DNA from: Stenogyne calaminthoides
Taxonomy: Eukaryota; Streptophyta; Magnoliopsida; Lamiales; Lamiaceae
Assembly (NCBI GenBank): GCA_037126765.1
Contig: JBBCBC010000001.1
Coordinates: 29,806,804 to 29,870,803, forward strand
DNA: 64,000 nucleotides
Direction: 5' to 3'
Shown here: positions 1 to 9,946 of the stretch, in pieces
Layout: every line of letters begins with the position of its first letter
How positions within the stretch are numbered: the first letter of the stretch is position 1
Program-made: the position numbers and the translations under genes
The notes under the pieces: generated by a model
Seen by the model: only the letters and a program-made list of their open reading frames with translations
Databases searched by the model: none
What the model was told of the DNA's origin: nothing

Positions 1-1
1 T

Positions 2-1024
2 GCATTCAAAGCAGCCAGCAGCAACTCAAAGTCTACTGAACCAGTTGGAAATATTATAAGCCAAACTGAACAGATTGCTTTGCTAACCAGAAAACTTGAA
101 AAATCTAACATTCAACTTGGCAAGTATCGTAGATTTTACAGGGATTATCAAAACAGCAGAGGAAGAGATAGGAGGCCAGCTGACAGATCTCCAGAAAGGA
201 CCAAATCTGATGACCAAAGAGATGACCACAGAAAGGATCGCAGAGAAGATAAGAAAAGAGATGATCGGTCTGATGAAAGAAGAGACAATAGATCTGAGAG
301 AAGAAATTTTGATTACAATCAGACAGGTAAGTCACCTGACAGATTCTACAGACGGAATGACTCACCTGACAGAAGAAGTTTCGTGGATCGTGGAGCATAT
401 TTCAACTGTGAGAAACCAGGTCATTACAGCGCAGATTGCCCGGACCTGACTCCAAAAGAAAGAGAAGACAAGCGGAACAGACGAGAACAAAGATACAGAG
501 ACAGAAAAGCCATGGTTGCTGATACATCTGAGATCGATGATTCTTATCTACCTTCTGAGGATTCTGGCTACTTATCAGTAGAGGACTTTTGTTTGATAAG
601 CAACGCTGATGATTTCTATCACTACGATGATCTGATGTTCTCATCTGATGAATACATCTGTCTCATGGCTAAGGAGGAAGACCAATCTGAGGTAACCTCT
701 AAACCTTCTGCTCTTTCAGTTTCCACATCAGCTATGATTAGCACACCTGCTGGAGAGATTGACTTGCAGCTCTATTCTGAGCAATTGCTTGATGATCTCT
801 CTAATGCAGTAGACACTTATACGATAGTGGAAGCCGAAAACGATAAAATAAGGATTGAAAATACTCAGCTTGTTAAGGAAAATGCTGTCAGTAAAGCAGC
901 TGAACTAAAATCAGTTGAAGCTGCTCAGAAGATAACTGAAGAACTGAAAGTTCTAAAAGTTAATTCTTCTGATCAGGAGAAGCAGATTAAGGAACAACTA
1001 GCTATCAATAAACAGCAAAGCTGA
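2..1024 (+). CDS. gag: Gag fragment of element E with RD-rich tract and damaged zinc knuckle
   Basis: The frame is open from the window edge; the first in-frame Met at 80 is probably not the true start, because element B has an N-terminal gag region that is missing here. Residues about 35-105, counted from that Met, form an Arg/Asp/Ser-rich tract with many RD, RS and RR pairs. A CCHC zinc knuckle follows at about 394-440, but its first Cys is Tyr (YFNCEKPGHYSADC), which should weaken zinc binding. Next come an acidic stretch, the motif ICLMAKEE shared with element B, and a Glu/Lys/Leu-rich probable coiled coil. The frame ends at a TGA at 1022-1024. The -1 frame continues the protein at once, so the stop is probably a frameshift. 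Gag forms the cytoplasmic particle and binds the element RNA. Confidence 0.8.
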   Translation, partial: AFKAASSNSKSTEPVGNIISQTEQIALLTRKLEKSNIQLGKYRRFYRDYQNSRGRDRRPADRSPERTKSDDQRDDHRKDRREDKKRDDRSDERRDNRSERRNFDYNQTGKSPDRFYRRNDSPDRRSFVDRGAYFNCEKPGHYSADCPDLTPKEREDKRNRREQRYRDRKAMVADTSEIDDSYLPSEDSGYLSVEDFCLISNADDFYHYDDLMFSSDEYICLMAKEEDQSEVTSKPSALSVSTSAMISTPAGEIDLQLYSEQLLDDLSNAVDTYTIVEAENDKIRIENTQLVKENAVSKAAELKSVEAAQKITEELKVLKVNSSDQEKQIKEQLAINKQQS

Positions 1025-1881
1025 TGATTTTAAAATCCTACAAGCCAAGTTTGATGATCTCTTCCGACTACATGAGAGTCTGAAATTAACTGAGGATAGT
1101 TTACGTAAGAAAATACAGGTTTTCACGAAATCTTCGAAAACCGTTCAAGATATGAACAACTATTTTCGAACGACAACTAATAAGAAGGGAATTGGGTATG
1201 AAAACTCTTCTACATCCTCAAAAGCCCCGTCTGGTTCACTTCAAAAAGGTGTAATCAAACGAGTTTCTGATATAGATACACAAAAAGCAAAATATGTATC
1301 TGATAAGGGAAAGAGACCTGCTGAACAAGTAAGGCAAGTGCCCAATCAGAAAGGGAACAGAAATGGACCCCAACTGATTAAGCATCAGCCGAGGAATCAA
1401 CAGAAGAACCCAGTTCTTCTGAAGAGACCTCAACTTTGATCGGCCAGATTAGGTATCGAAAAAAACAACTCACAAAGGGAAATCTAATCTGAAACCTAAT
1501 CAGGGTCAGCTGCCTAACAAGCAAGCTAAAGGTAAACTGCTAAGACCATTTATGCCAAAAAGATATGAATCTTTTAATGGTAGCAGTCGTACCTACCCTT
1601 ACAATCAGAAACCTAGGGCTGCTGCACCTGAGCCCCACTGGGTTAAAAGAAGACAAACAACAAAGAAAAATCCCAAGTCTTCTGATTCACTCAAGGCTCG
1701 CACAAATAATCATACTGATCAGAATGCATATGAAGAGATGTATGATTATGTAGATATTTATGGGAGACAAATCAGACCTTCTGATCTATCTGATTACAAT
1801 AGAAGTGCCCTGTTTGTATGGATCCCTAAAATCAACTCTAACCCCTCAGGACCCAATCCAAAAGGGGTACCTAAAGCCTGA
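1020..1881 (+). pseudogene. gag: Gag C-terminal extension of element E (frameshifted)
   Basis: The coiled-coil reading continues here in another frame to a stop at 1439, and a third frame is open at 1552-1881. The sequence is rich in Lys, Gln, Asn, Ser and Pro and has no catalytic motif. Long, low-complexity extensions between the zinc knuckle and the protease are typical of Sirevirus gag-pol. The final stretch before 1881 leads into the protease frame just downstream, so gag and pol were probably one reading frame before the shifts. Exact joints cannot be set from one copy. Confidence 0.6.
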
Positions 1882-1886
1882 TTTGA

Positions 1887-2340
1887 TTGCAGGTTCGCGT
1901 GGGTTTGGCCAACAAAGGAGGTGTACAAGCAACTATCTGGTACATCGATAGTGGATGCTCAAGGCATATGACTGGAAGCAAACATCTCCTTAGCTCTTAC
2001 ACAGAACAAGAAGGCCCGCGTGTACTCTTTGGTGATGATAACTTTGGTTTTACCAGAGGATTCGAAACCTTAGAGAATGATGATGTCTGAGTTCTTTGAG
2101 TCTCAGATGTCGAAGGTTTAAAGCATAACATGTTATCGGTTTTACAATTCGACACAACGGATTCAATGTTGAGTTCTCACCGATCGATGTACTATCAAGA
2201 ATCGAGCTACTCAAATAGATCTTGTTAACCGGTTCAAGGAAAGGTACGATTTATACAAAGAGATTGGAAAAGTTGTCCAAGAAATGCATGCCTGATTGTT
2301 AAGAGTTCCAAAAGTAGCAGTTGGCTCTAGCACAAAAGAA
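1887..2340 (+). pseudogene. pol: Retropepsin-like protease of element E (decayed)
   Basis: The open frame at 1887-2090 contains the aspartic protease active site WYIDSGCSRHMTG, with Asp-Ser-Gly catalytic loop, followed by a FGD-type beta strand. This is the usual copia protease, which cleaves the polyprotein inside the particle. The frame is lost after 2090. From there to about 2330 the text resembles the rest of the protease in scattered frames and is unusually rich in TCGA and CGAT words. The active-site residues survive here, whereas in element B the Ser of the same motif is Gly. Confidence 0.75.
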
Positions 2341-3228
2341 TGAGTCATCTGAACTTTAAAACTCTTAACAAGATAGCAAGGATGTATTTAGTTGAGGGAC
2401 TTCCGAATGAGGTATTCTCTAATGATCAGACATGTGTCGCATGTCAGAAGGGAAAACAGGTTAAATCCTCATTCAAGAGAATCCTCGACCAAAGATCAAC
2501 AGAGTATTGCAAATCGCCCATATGGACTTATTTGGACCAGATTACGCTTAGTCTCGTGACGAAATATACTCGTAATCGTGGATGATTATTCCAAGTTTAC
2601 ATGGGTTGTATTCTTGTATAAGAAGAATGAGACAACAACAAAGATACATGAGCTGCTCAAGAAACTACAAAACGAAAAGGGTGTCAGTATAGTGAAAATC
2701 AGATCAGATAAAGGCACAGAATTTCTGAACTCTTTTATTACTAATTTTTGCACTAAGTTTAGTATACAACATGAGACATCAGCTGCAAGAACGCCACAAC
2801 AGAATGGTGTAGCAGAACGGAGAAACAGAACACTCAAGGAAGCTCGCCGCACTATGTTAAATTTAACATGCAACACCAAGTTGTTTTCAAGCGTAAGCCA
2901 TCAATATTGCATGCCACACTCGTAATGGATGCTCTCTCGACAAAGGCTCACTACAAAAACACCCTATGAACTGTGGAAGGGCGTAAAAACCTCGTGTTTC
3001 TTACTTCCATGTTTTTTGGGTGCAAGTGTTTCATACACAACAATGGGAAGAGTCGGGTTGAAGACTTTTGAGGCCAAGTCAGATGAGGGTATATTCTTAG
3101 GATATTCCTCATCCAGCAAGGCTTTCAGGGTTTACAACAGGCGAACCCTAGTTGTGAAAGAAACACCTCAAGTGATCTTTGATGAAATATCTTCTGAACA
3201 AGAGAAATTTGCCTCCTGTTGCACATAA
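2340..3228 (+). pseudogene. pol: Integrase of element E (frameshifted)
   Basis: 2340-2585 carries the pre-integrase zinc-binding part (MSHLNFKTLNKIA, then CVACQKGKQ). 2578-2925 carries the catalytic core: DDYSKFTWVVFL, then the second Asp in IRSDKGTEF, then the Glu in QQNGVAERRNRTL, matching the DDE triad of copia integrases. 2929-3228 is the C-terminal part with YELWKG and EGIFLGYS motifs. The first catalytic Asp region (LDQITL at about 2530) is garbled and several frame changes separate the pieces. The enzyme would insert the cDNA into chromosomal DNA, but this copy cannot encode an intact one. Confidence 0.8.
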
Positions 3229-3614
3229 AATGGAAATCAAGGAAAAAGGATCACCTATTCAAGTCATCTTTGATGAAATATCTTCCATCCGTTCGGGGAA
3301 CAAGAGAAATTTCAAGTGGATCATAATTACGCACCACTCTCAATCAAAATGAACTACTATCAAGATCATGATGTTCTCCAAATGATGCAAATCGAAAAGA
3401 AGGACATAACCCGGTAAATGGATCATCGGAGACCCATCTCGAGAGTCAAAACTTGACATCGATTGGTGAAAATGCCATGTATTGTTGTTATCCGCTTTGA
3501 AGGAACCAACCGGGCAGTAGAGGAAGCTCTACAAGATGCTGGCCGGATTCTAGCCATGCAAGAAGAACCGAACAGTTTGAAAGGAATCGGTTTGGAAATC
3601 GGTGGATGACCAAC

Positions 3615-5020
3615 CCATCAAGATGTGATTGGCACAAAGTGGGTATTCAAGAACAAGAGAGATGAGAATAATGTCATAACCAGAAATAAGACAAGACTTG
3701 TTGCTAAGGGGTATTCACAATCAGAAGGAATTGATTATGATGAGACCTTTGCACCGGGGCCGCCTCCGAAAAGCCATTCGGCTGTTTTTGGCATATGTTG
3801 CCCACAAAGGGTTTATTTTGTATCAGATGGATGTAAAGAGTGCATTCTTAAACGGGGTACTAGCTGAGGAAGTTTATGTTGAACAACCTCCAGGCTTTGA
3901 AAAAGGCGACTAGGTGTACCATTTAAGAAAAGCTCTTTATGGTCTGAAACAAGCTCCTCGAGCTTGGTATGATACACTCTCTCGGTTCTTGATAGACAAA
4001 GGGTTTCACTAAAGGAATAGTGGATGTAACCTTATTCGGAATAGAAGATAGAGAAGATATTACGATGGTTCGATTTATGTTGACGACATCATCTTCTGAT
4101 CTCCCAACAAGAGTTTATGTGAAAAATTGACAAAAGTTCGATGCAAGGGAAGTTCGAGATGTCCATGATGGGTCGATGAGTTACTTTCGGGTCTACAAGT
4201 TAAGCAAAGTACGTAAGGGATATTCATCTCGCCAGCGGCACACACTAGGAGTTTATTGGCTAAGTTTGGAGTTCAAAACGTAAGGAAGCCGAAATTCCTA
4301 TGATGACCGGATTCAAGATGGATCCGTATGAGGATGGTCGGAAAACTAATCGAGAAAAGAATATAGGGCTCTCATTGGATCTTTACTATACCGATTGCCA
4401 AAGCGACCGGATATCACTTTTGCGAAAAGAGGTGTATGTACCGTTTCGTGCAAATCCAATGCAAAGCCACAGGAAGCAAACCTAAGCGGATTCTTAAGTA
4501 TCTGAATGGGACAAGAAACCTTGATTTATTTTACCCATCGATGATAATCTAGAGCTTAGTGGGTATTCTGATTCTGATTATGGAGGTTGCAGAATCGACA
4601 GGAAGTCAACCTCAGGTACATGTCAGTTTTTAGGTAGTAATTGATCTCGTGGTTTTCAAAGAAGCGGACATCGATTCATGCGACATCTACTCTTGAAGCG
4701 TAATATATGGTCGGGAAGTCGTTGCTCCTAATCGCTCTAGCTTAGTCGGCAAATGAGGGATTATAAAATTGTAGCTAAGAATGTACCTATATTTTTGTGA
4801 CAAGACAAGAATAGTCTTTATTGCAATCACTCAAAATCTCGTTCTACATACAAGATGCAAGCATGTGGATGTCGGACACCGATTTATAAGAGATCATGTT
4901 GAAAAGAAGAATATCGAAATGGAAAAGATCCATACTTGAAAATGAAAAGTCGATATTTTAACCAAGCCACTAGCCGAGATCGATTCGAGAATTATGCAAT
5001 GAGCTAGGGCTTCTGGATCT
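3615..5020 (+). pseudogene. pol: Reverse transcriptase and RNase H of element E (decayed)
   Basis: Recognisable blocks in shifting frames are GTKWVFKNKRDE (3628-3663), KGYSQSEGIDYDETFAP, YQMDVKSAFLNG (RT motif A, Asp present), EQPPGFEKGD followed by a stop at 3910-3912, YGLKQAPRAWYDTL, the catalytic YVDD at 4076-4087, and RNase H blocks YSDSDYGGC and RKSTSGTCQFLG near 4561-4640. The homologous segment of element B (37376-38611) is open throughout, so the damage is specific to this copy. Much of the damage is one-base loss at former CAG or CTG sites. Reading ends near 5020. Confidence 0.8.
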
Positions 5021-7266
5021 TGGAGAAAAAGCACCAGAAATGTTTGGTGGACTGATCTCCAGAACCAGCTGGTTAAGAGACTAATCAGGTTAAGAGGAAT
5101 CAGTTGAGTTAGGTATCTCAATCGATCGGAAGATCGATCAAGAAACCGATATGAGAAGGCTTTTATCGATAAAAAAATCGATCAGTTAAAGGAACTGATC
5201 AGTTTGGTTGTTTCATACTTTGTAAGTCGATTAAGCTAATGTTCAACAAGCAAGTTACATAAGATTAAAGATTCAATCGCATAAGGAAACAGAAAATACA
5301 CAACAATGGAATAATAGAAATTTTCATTAATAAAGACACCCGGAGGTCAGTTTTACATTACAAGTTACAAGTACAAAAGGAGCCGGAGGTCAGTACATAA
5401 ACCATAAACCGAAAACCCTAAGCCTAACCCTAGAAGGGGGGGAGAGAGGCTTTAAAGATTTTAAAACCTAATGCTCCCATTTTCTCCCACTTAACCCTAA
5501 AAGGGGTGTGAGAGGCTTTGAAATAATCCTAAAGCCACCCTCAGAGCTTCGGAGTTAGGAGCGAGAGCGGCATTGAAGGATTTCTAAGCCAGGAGCCCCT
5601 AGTCCTAAAATCCATGGGCTCTCCAGTTGTTAAATGGGACACAAGTGCCAAAGATGTGGTCCAAAGACCATATGGCCACAAGAGTCGCATGCAAATATTG
5701 AGTTTGATATACGATGATCAGCTGTTATCTGATCAAGATCGAATACCAAACTCATGTTTTGTATCAGACTGAGTCTGTTGATGCTAATTCCGTCATCTCG
5801 ATAGGCACACAAGGTGCATACGGTTAGAAGAAGTGTCTTCTCATTTGCGATAGCAGATCCGCCGCCTCGATGGTAGAGAAGCTTGGAAATAATTGTATGA
5901 GTAATCTTCGATGATGACGAAAGCAGTAATAAGGGACGCACAGGGTTGATTTGAGAAGCTGAAATCATTTGAAAGGTTTTTGCCGGAAGTTTCACCAAAA
6001 ATAAGGGTTCACCGGAATACATGGTTTACAACACTTAAAGAAGATAAAGAAGATGAATGGGTTATGTTGTGTAAATCATTGGTCCAATTTATAGAGGCCA
6101 AACAAGGGTGCAAATGCAAATTTGATTTCTCAAAACCTTTTAGAGAAATTGGCACCACAAGGACAGCGGATAGGAAACACGCGACTGATGATTGGATAAG
6201 CTTACGACGATTGATATCCCAAAGTATCCAGACTATTATTACGAATGTCAAATTGTGCCGACTTAGGGAATCGAGATGACTATCCGATTTTCCAAGATTA
6301 AGTTTTGGCGGTAACACTTATCCCAAGAATTGACTTGGTCTGAGTAGAATCAGATTAGGTCAACTGAAATCTGATTAGATAAGAGACTGATCAGATGAGG
6401 AAGATCAGTTGAGTATGATACCTCAACAAATCGATAAATCGACCAATAAGTAATCGAAATAACAAATTGAAGGGGAACTTCAACCGATCGGCGAGGATCA
6501 AAAAGGGAATATCGACGCTTGAAAGTGGAATGGATCGGTTGAAAGGGACAATTTAGGAATTTATAAGGATTAAGCAGAAAACTATGATCAACAAGTGGTA
6601 CAGACAGACTTCAAGTGGTATTGACTGATTACAATATCAGTCAACAAGATACGCATTTCTGTTTCTTTGTTTACAGCTTACATATCTGAAATTATCTGAT
6701 AATATTTGCTTTTACTGTACACATACTTTTGTGACGCATATCCTGCAAAGTATTTAATGCGGACGTAGAGTATATGTATTAAATGCCACTAAATGTGTTT
6801 TTAAATCCAAAAGGTAATCGCGCGTGCATATCCTGACCACATGATCAAAACCGCTCAATCTGGATCGTTTATCCTTTTCAAACGTTTGATCTTCTAGTCT
6901 CGATTTTCTCCCCTTTCTTTTATAAGCTTCATCAAAACCCTACCAGAGTATTTTTCTCAAAATTCTTGCGATTTATTCTCTGCAAACTCTCAATTATCTT
7001 TATGCGATTCAAAGTGTTCTTACAATTCAACCTGTTTCAAAATCGAAAATTAGAATCTGGTAATTTCTGGTTATTTGATGAAGTACTTTCCTAAAATCCA
7101 TTGAACATATAGATTACGTCTATTTATGTTATCCTGTGTTATGCCTTATCATTTCTTGATATCCGTATGTATTCATCGATTACTAGGTCTGAGAATAGGT
7201 CTGATAATCAATATATGATATCTTTATAGTTATGCACAAATTTTAATCGAGTCTATCCTATTGTAG
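5021..7266 (+). other. Spacer between pol and additional ORF in element E
   Basis: No convincing coding sequence. Element B has only about 0.6 kb here, against 2.2 kb in E. The extra roughly 1 kb (about 5290-6310) has a different composition. It includes an imperfect direct repeat built on CCTAACCCTAGAAGG and CTTAACCCTAAAAGG (near 5426 and 5490) and two unmatched ORFs of about 100-130 codons, on opposite strands and overlapping. It may be an insertion, but I see no terminal repeats or target duplication. The last 400 bases look like a promoter and 5' leader for the additional ORF. Confidence 0.5.
6921..6942 (+). promoter_or_regulatory. Putative internal promoter of element E additional ORF
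   Basis: TATAAGC at 6921 follows a CT-rich stretch, and AAACCCTA, a plant leader or telo-box-like motif, lies at 6935-6942. The first plausible ATG of the additional ORF is at 7267. Element B has the same arrangement in front of its own additional ORF: a TATA box, then AAACCCTA, then ATG. That makes a dedicated promoter plausible; transcription is inferred, not shown. Confidence 0.45.
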
Positions 7267-7841
7267 ATGGTCACTCACGGAATGGGCAAAATTATGTGTA
7301 ACTATGCGGATTTGGCAACCAAAATTGTTGAAGACAAATTGTAAGGTTTGGTGTTACACGGGATCCGGAATCAATGGAGGTGGAACAAATTCTGAGGAAG
7401 GGTGGTCTCGAAAAATACTGTGCTGCTCACTGCAATCCAGTAATGGAGTATGAAGCACTGAAATTCTTGAGGAATTTGAAGGTTGACGAGGAGAATCCTG
7501 GACACGAACTGATATATTCAGTAAATGGAGAGGAGATCAGACTTACAAATGATGATATATCTCGACTGTTCAACCTGCCCAAAGGAAAAATCTCTCCTGT
7601 TCACTACAGGGAGAATGAAGACGAACTGATCAGGAATGAACTCTTTAGAGAGGCTGATAAACACCAGACCGTAGGCTTTGTCAGGCCTATGTTGAAAAGG
7701 AAATACCGTTTGTTGTTTGACATTCTGTCAAAAATAATCATGGGTATCTCGTTCAGCCCAGATGGATTAATAGCTGTAAAAATGTATAGTATGGCTGCTA
7801 TTATCGATGAAGCCAAAAATATTAATTGGCATGGTTTCTAA
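7267..7841 (+). pseudogene. Additional ORF of element E, N-terminal domain
   Basis: A likely start is the ATG at 7267; a frame change before 7374 leads into 156 open codons ending at 7841. The domain is mixed helical and contains FLRNLKVDEENPGHEL and then a LKRKYRLLFDILSKIIMG block. The equivalent blocks in element B are NLKIDEEDCMHSKI and LKPQYRVLMDIVSKCIM, so this is an inherited element gene rather than chance. It recalls the plant 'putative transposon protein' regions often annotated near retroelements, but I cannot assign a function. A frameshift at about 7826-7841 separates it from the next segment. Confidence 0.6.
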
Positions 7842-8980
7842 AGGCTATTCTGCTCCAAGAACATGACAAGTTTGGAGTTATTGAACAGAGACAAGTCTAT
7901 CAGAAGAAGATAATCAGCAATCTCAACAAGGTTGCAGTCATTCTGAAGGACAAGATGCCCAATGCTGAATGGGATCAGAACGGACTGAAGTCCTACAAGG
8001 TCTTTCTCTCAACCACAACTGCCATCTATGGGCCATCAGATGATGATATTCGAGAGGAAGTAATGGAGATCCTCACCTGGAAAGATCTCCTTTTGAAGAA
8101 CTTCTCAGATTTCATGATCATTATTGAACAGATGAGAGGTGCTGATGCATTCGCAGATTTTGATTTCGACATGAAGAAATCTGCTCAGGTAGGATCACCA
8201 GCTGAACTGATAACTGCTGAAGCGATCAAAGCTCTAATCCACAGAAAGCTGGGGATAATTGAACAAGTTGAAATGGAGACTGCTGAAGAAACTCCTAAGG
8301 AAGATGATCCTATGAAGGATGTGGGAGTTGCCGATAATAGTGGAACTGGTGCTGCAGTTCATGACCAGCCACTGGAGGCGCAAACAACTGGAAATGATCA
8401 GGTGATGCAAAATATTCCTGCAACACACATCACCACTGATCAACTTCAGGAGATCAGATCGTGTTTTAAAGATCTTCTAAAAGAAGAAGTTGAGGGAGTG
8501 TTGGCTAATGAACTTAGCAACACAATAGCTGATCAGAGGCAGATTGGCCTCAAAGAAATAACGGATCAACGGGAATTGGCTATTTCCCATATTGAAGCAA
8601 TCAAAGATCAGTTCTCTCAAACCGTGATCAACATGACTGCTGAATTTAAGAAGACATTTGACGACAAGTTAGTTCAGGTCGATCAACAACAAGTTTCTCT
8701 TCTAATGGTCACAGAAAAGCTTGAAATGACTGAAGAAAAACTTGATAAACTTATTCTTACCCTCTCTACTGCCGTTGAATCTGTCAAGACTGAGCTGATC
8801 TCAAAGATTCAAAATCTATCTACTCAAGCTCAAGGTTTATCTGTTGAAGATCTTAACAAGGTCATATCAGTCAGCTTTGGATCTCTGACTTCCCACCTCA
8901 ATGCTCTTTTTGATCAAACCAAAAAGGGGGAAGGACAGATTGAGAAACCAACTGACTTTATCAGAACAACAGAAGACTAG
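7826..8980 (+). CDS. Additional ORF of element E, middle segment with coiled coil
   Basis: The frame of 384 codons continues the previous domain in another frame; its first codon is TTG, so it is not an independent gene. Residues 1-150 continue the helical N-terminal domain. Residues about 155-200 are acidic and low in complexity. Residues about 205-350 are a long heptad-like coiled coil with many Glu, Lys, Gln and Leu. No stretch long and hydrophobic enough for a membrane span is visible, which argues against an envelope-type product. Element B has the same order of domain, acidic linker and coiled coil. Function is unknown; self-assembly through the coiled coil is a guess. Confidence 0.6.
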   Translation: MAWFLKAILLQEHDKFGVIEQRQVYQKKIISNLNKVAVILKDKMPNAEWDQNGLKSYKVFLSTTTAIYGPSDDDIREEVMEILTWKDLLLKNFSDFMIIIEQMRGADAFADFDFDMKKSAQVGSPAELITAEAIKALIHRKLGIIEQVEMETAEETPKEDDPMKDVGVADNSGTGAAVHDQPLEAQTTGNDQVMQNIPATHITTDQLQEIRSCFKDLLKEEVEGVLANELSNTIADQRQIGLKEITDQRELAISHIEAIKDQFSQTVINMTAEFKKTFDDKLVQVDQQQVSLLMVTEKLEMTEEKLDKLILTLSTAVESVKTELISKIQNLSTQAQGLSVEDLNKVISVSFGSLTSHLNALFDQTKKGEGQIEKPTDFIRTTED

Positions 8981-9018
8981 ACCATCTGGATCTGTTTGCT
9001 AATAAAATTTCTGGGAAG

Positions 9019-9735
9019 ATGGAGAAGTCAAAGGCAAAAAAGTTAGTTGTGGGTGCTGGGACATCAAAACCTGTACCAGCCACTCAAACTAAGAGAGTCA
9101 CGAGAAACACAGCTAGCCAGATACAGGCCGATAAGGAACTGGCTGAGAAACTGTCTAAGGAGCAGATTGCTGAAGAAGCTCGAATTAGTGAAGAAGAAAG
9201 AAGAGCAGAAAAATTGGCAGAGGCAGAAGATCTGAAAAAGAAATACAGATCGAGGGCGAAGAAAGGCAAAGCAGGAAAATCTGGGCCAGAACCTCAGTTG
9301 CCAACAAGAGTTGATGAAATCATTCCGAAAACTGCTGCACATGCTGATAGGTTCGTGGAATGGAATAAGATCATAAGTGAATGGCTTCTGGATGCTTTTG
9401 TTTTGGATCTAGTGCCACAAGAAGAATCACCAGATGCAGAATTTCTCAACTGGTTGGAGAACAAGCACCTAGATTTTCTGAAATATCTGGAAAATGAGGC
9501 CAGAGTAATCAATGTGAGAATATCTAGTCAAGAGTATGACATGATGGACTACTCGAAGAAGGCAGGTGGTTTATTTGACAGACTGGCATTTCAAAGGTTC
9601 TATTTTGACATCCTGAACAAAGCTCGCATAACTGATCCTCAGCAGATCAATGATGTAAAATGGAAGCTATACTGGATATTCAACATTCCTCAGGATCAAC
9701 GAGAAATGCCAGAGGGATATAAGCCAAGGGATTGA
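9019..9735 (+). CDS. Additional ORF of element E, C-terminal segment
   Basis: An open frame of 238 codons begins 39 bases after the preceding stop. Residues 1-35 are basic, 40-80 form a charged KEQIAEEARISEEERRAEK helix, and 80-90 are a basic patch (KKYRSRAKKGKAGKSG). The rest is an acidic/aromatic helical domain ending INDVKWKLYWIFNIPQ. Element B ends with a similar IIKERNELKKRFFGMFDLEVP block, which supports a shared C-terminal domain. It is either the third part of one long protein or a separate small ORF. The polypurine tract lies about 200 bases downstream. Confidence 0.55.
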   Translation: MEKSKAKKLVVGAGTSKPVPATQTKRVTRNTASQIQADKELAEKLSKEQIAEEARISEEERRAEKLAEAEDLKKKYRSRAKKGKAGKSGPEPQLPTRVDEIIPKTAAHADRFVEWNKIISEWLLDAFVLDLVPQEESPDAEFLNWLENKHLDFLKYLENEARVINVRISSQEYDMMDYSKKAGGLFDRLAFQRFYFDILNKARITDPQQINDVKWKLYWIFNIPQDQREMPEGYKPRD

Positions 9736-9931
9736 AGATCGGAAGACTGTTTAGGATCAGCTGAATTTAAACCTAAACTTTTATGATGTAATATGTAATC
9801 AATAAATCTGATGAATGAAAAGTTTATTTTTTTATGATCCTAAGACAAAATCTCATTGTCTTCTGATTATGTGTTCTTTATTGTTTTATATTTATCAACT
9901 GTGTTGGTTTCTCAAGTGTTTTGGTTTCATC

Positions 9932-9946
9932 AAAAAAGGGGGAAAT
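9932..9946 (+). other. Polypurine tract of element E
   Basis: AAAAAAGGGGGAAAT lies directly before the TGTTGGG start of the LTR. It would prime plus-strand DNA synthesis. Element B has nearly the same tract next to an LTR of different sequence. Confidence 0.8.

Noticed and set aside
5630..6317. Two overlapping minus-strand ORFs as a host gene
   Set aside because: No recognised domain, they overlap a plus-strand ORF of similar length, and no promoter or splice pattern supports them.
7267..9735. Envelope gene of an endogenous retrovirus
   Set aside because: Position after pol fits, but no signal peptide, cleavage site or membrane span is visible; coiled coil alone is not enough.
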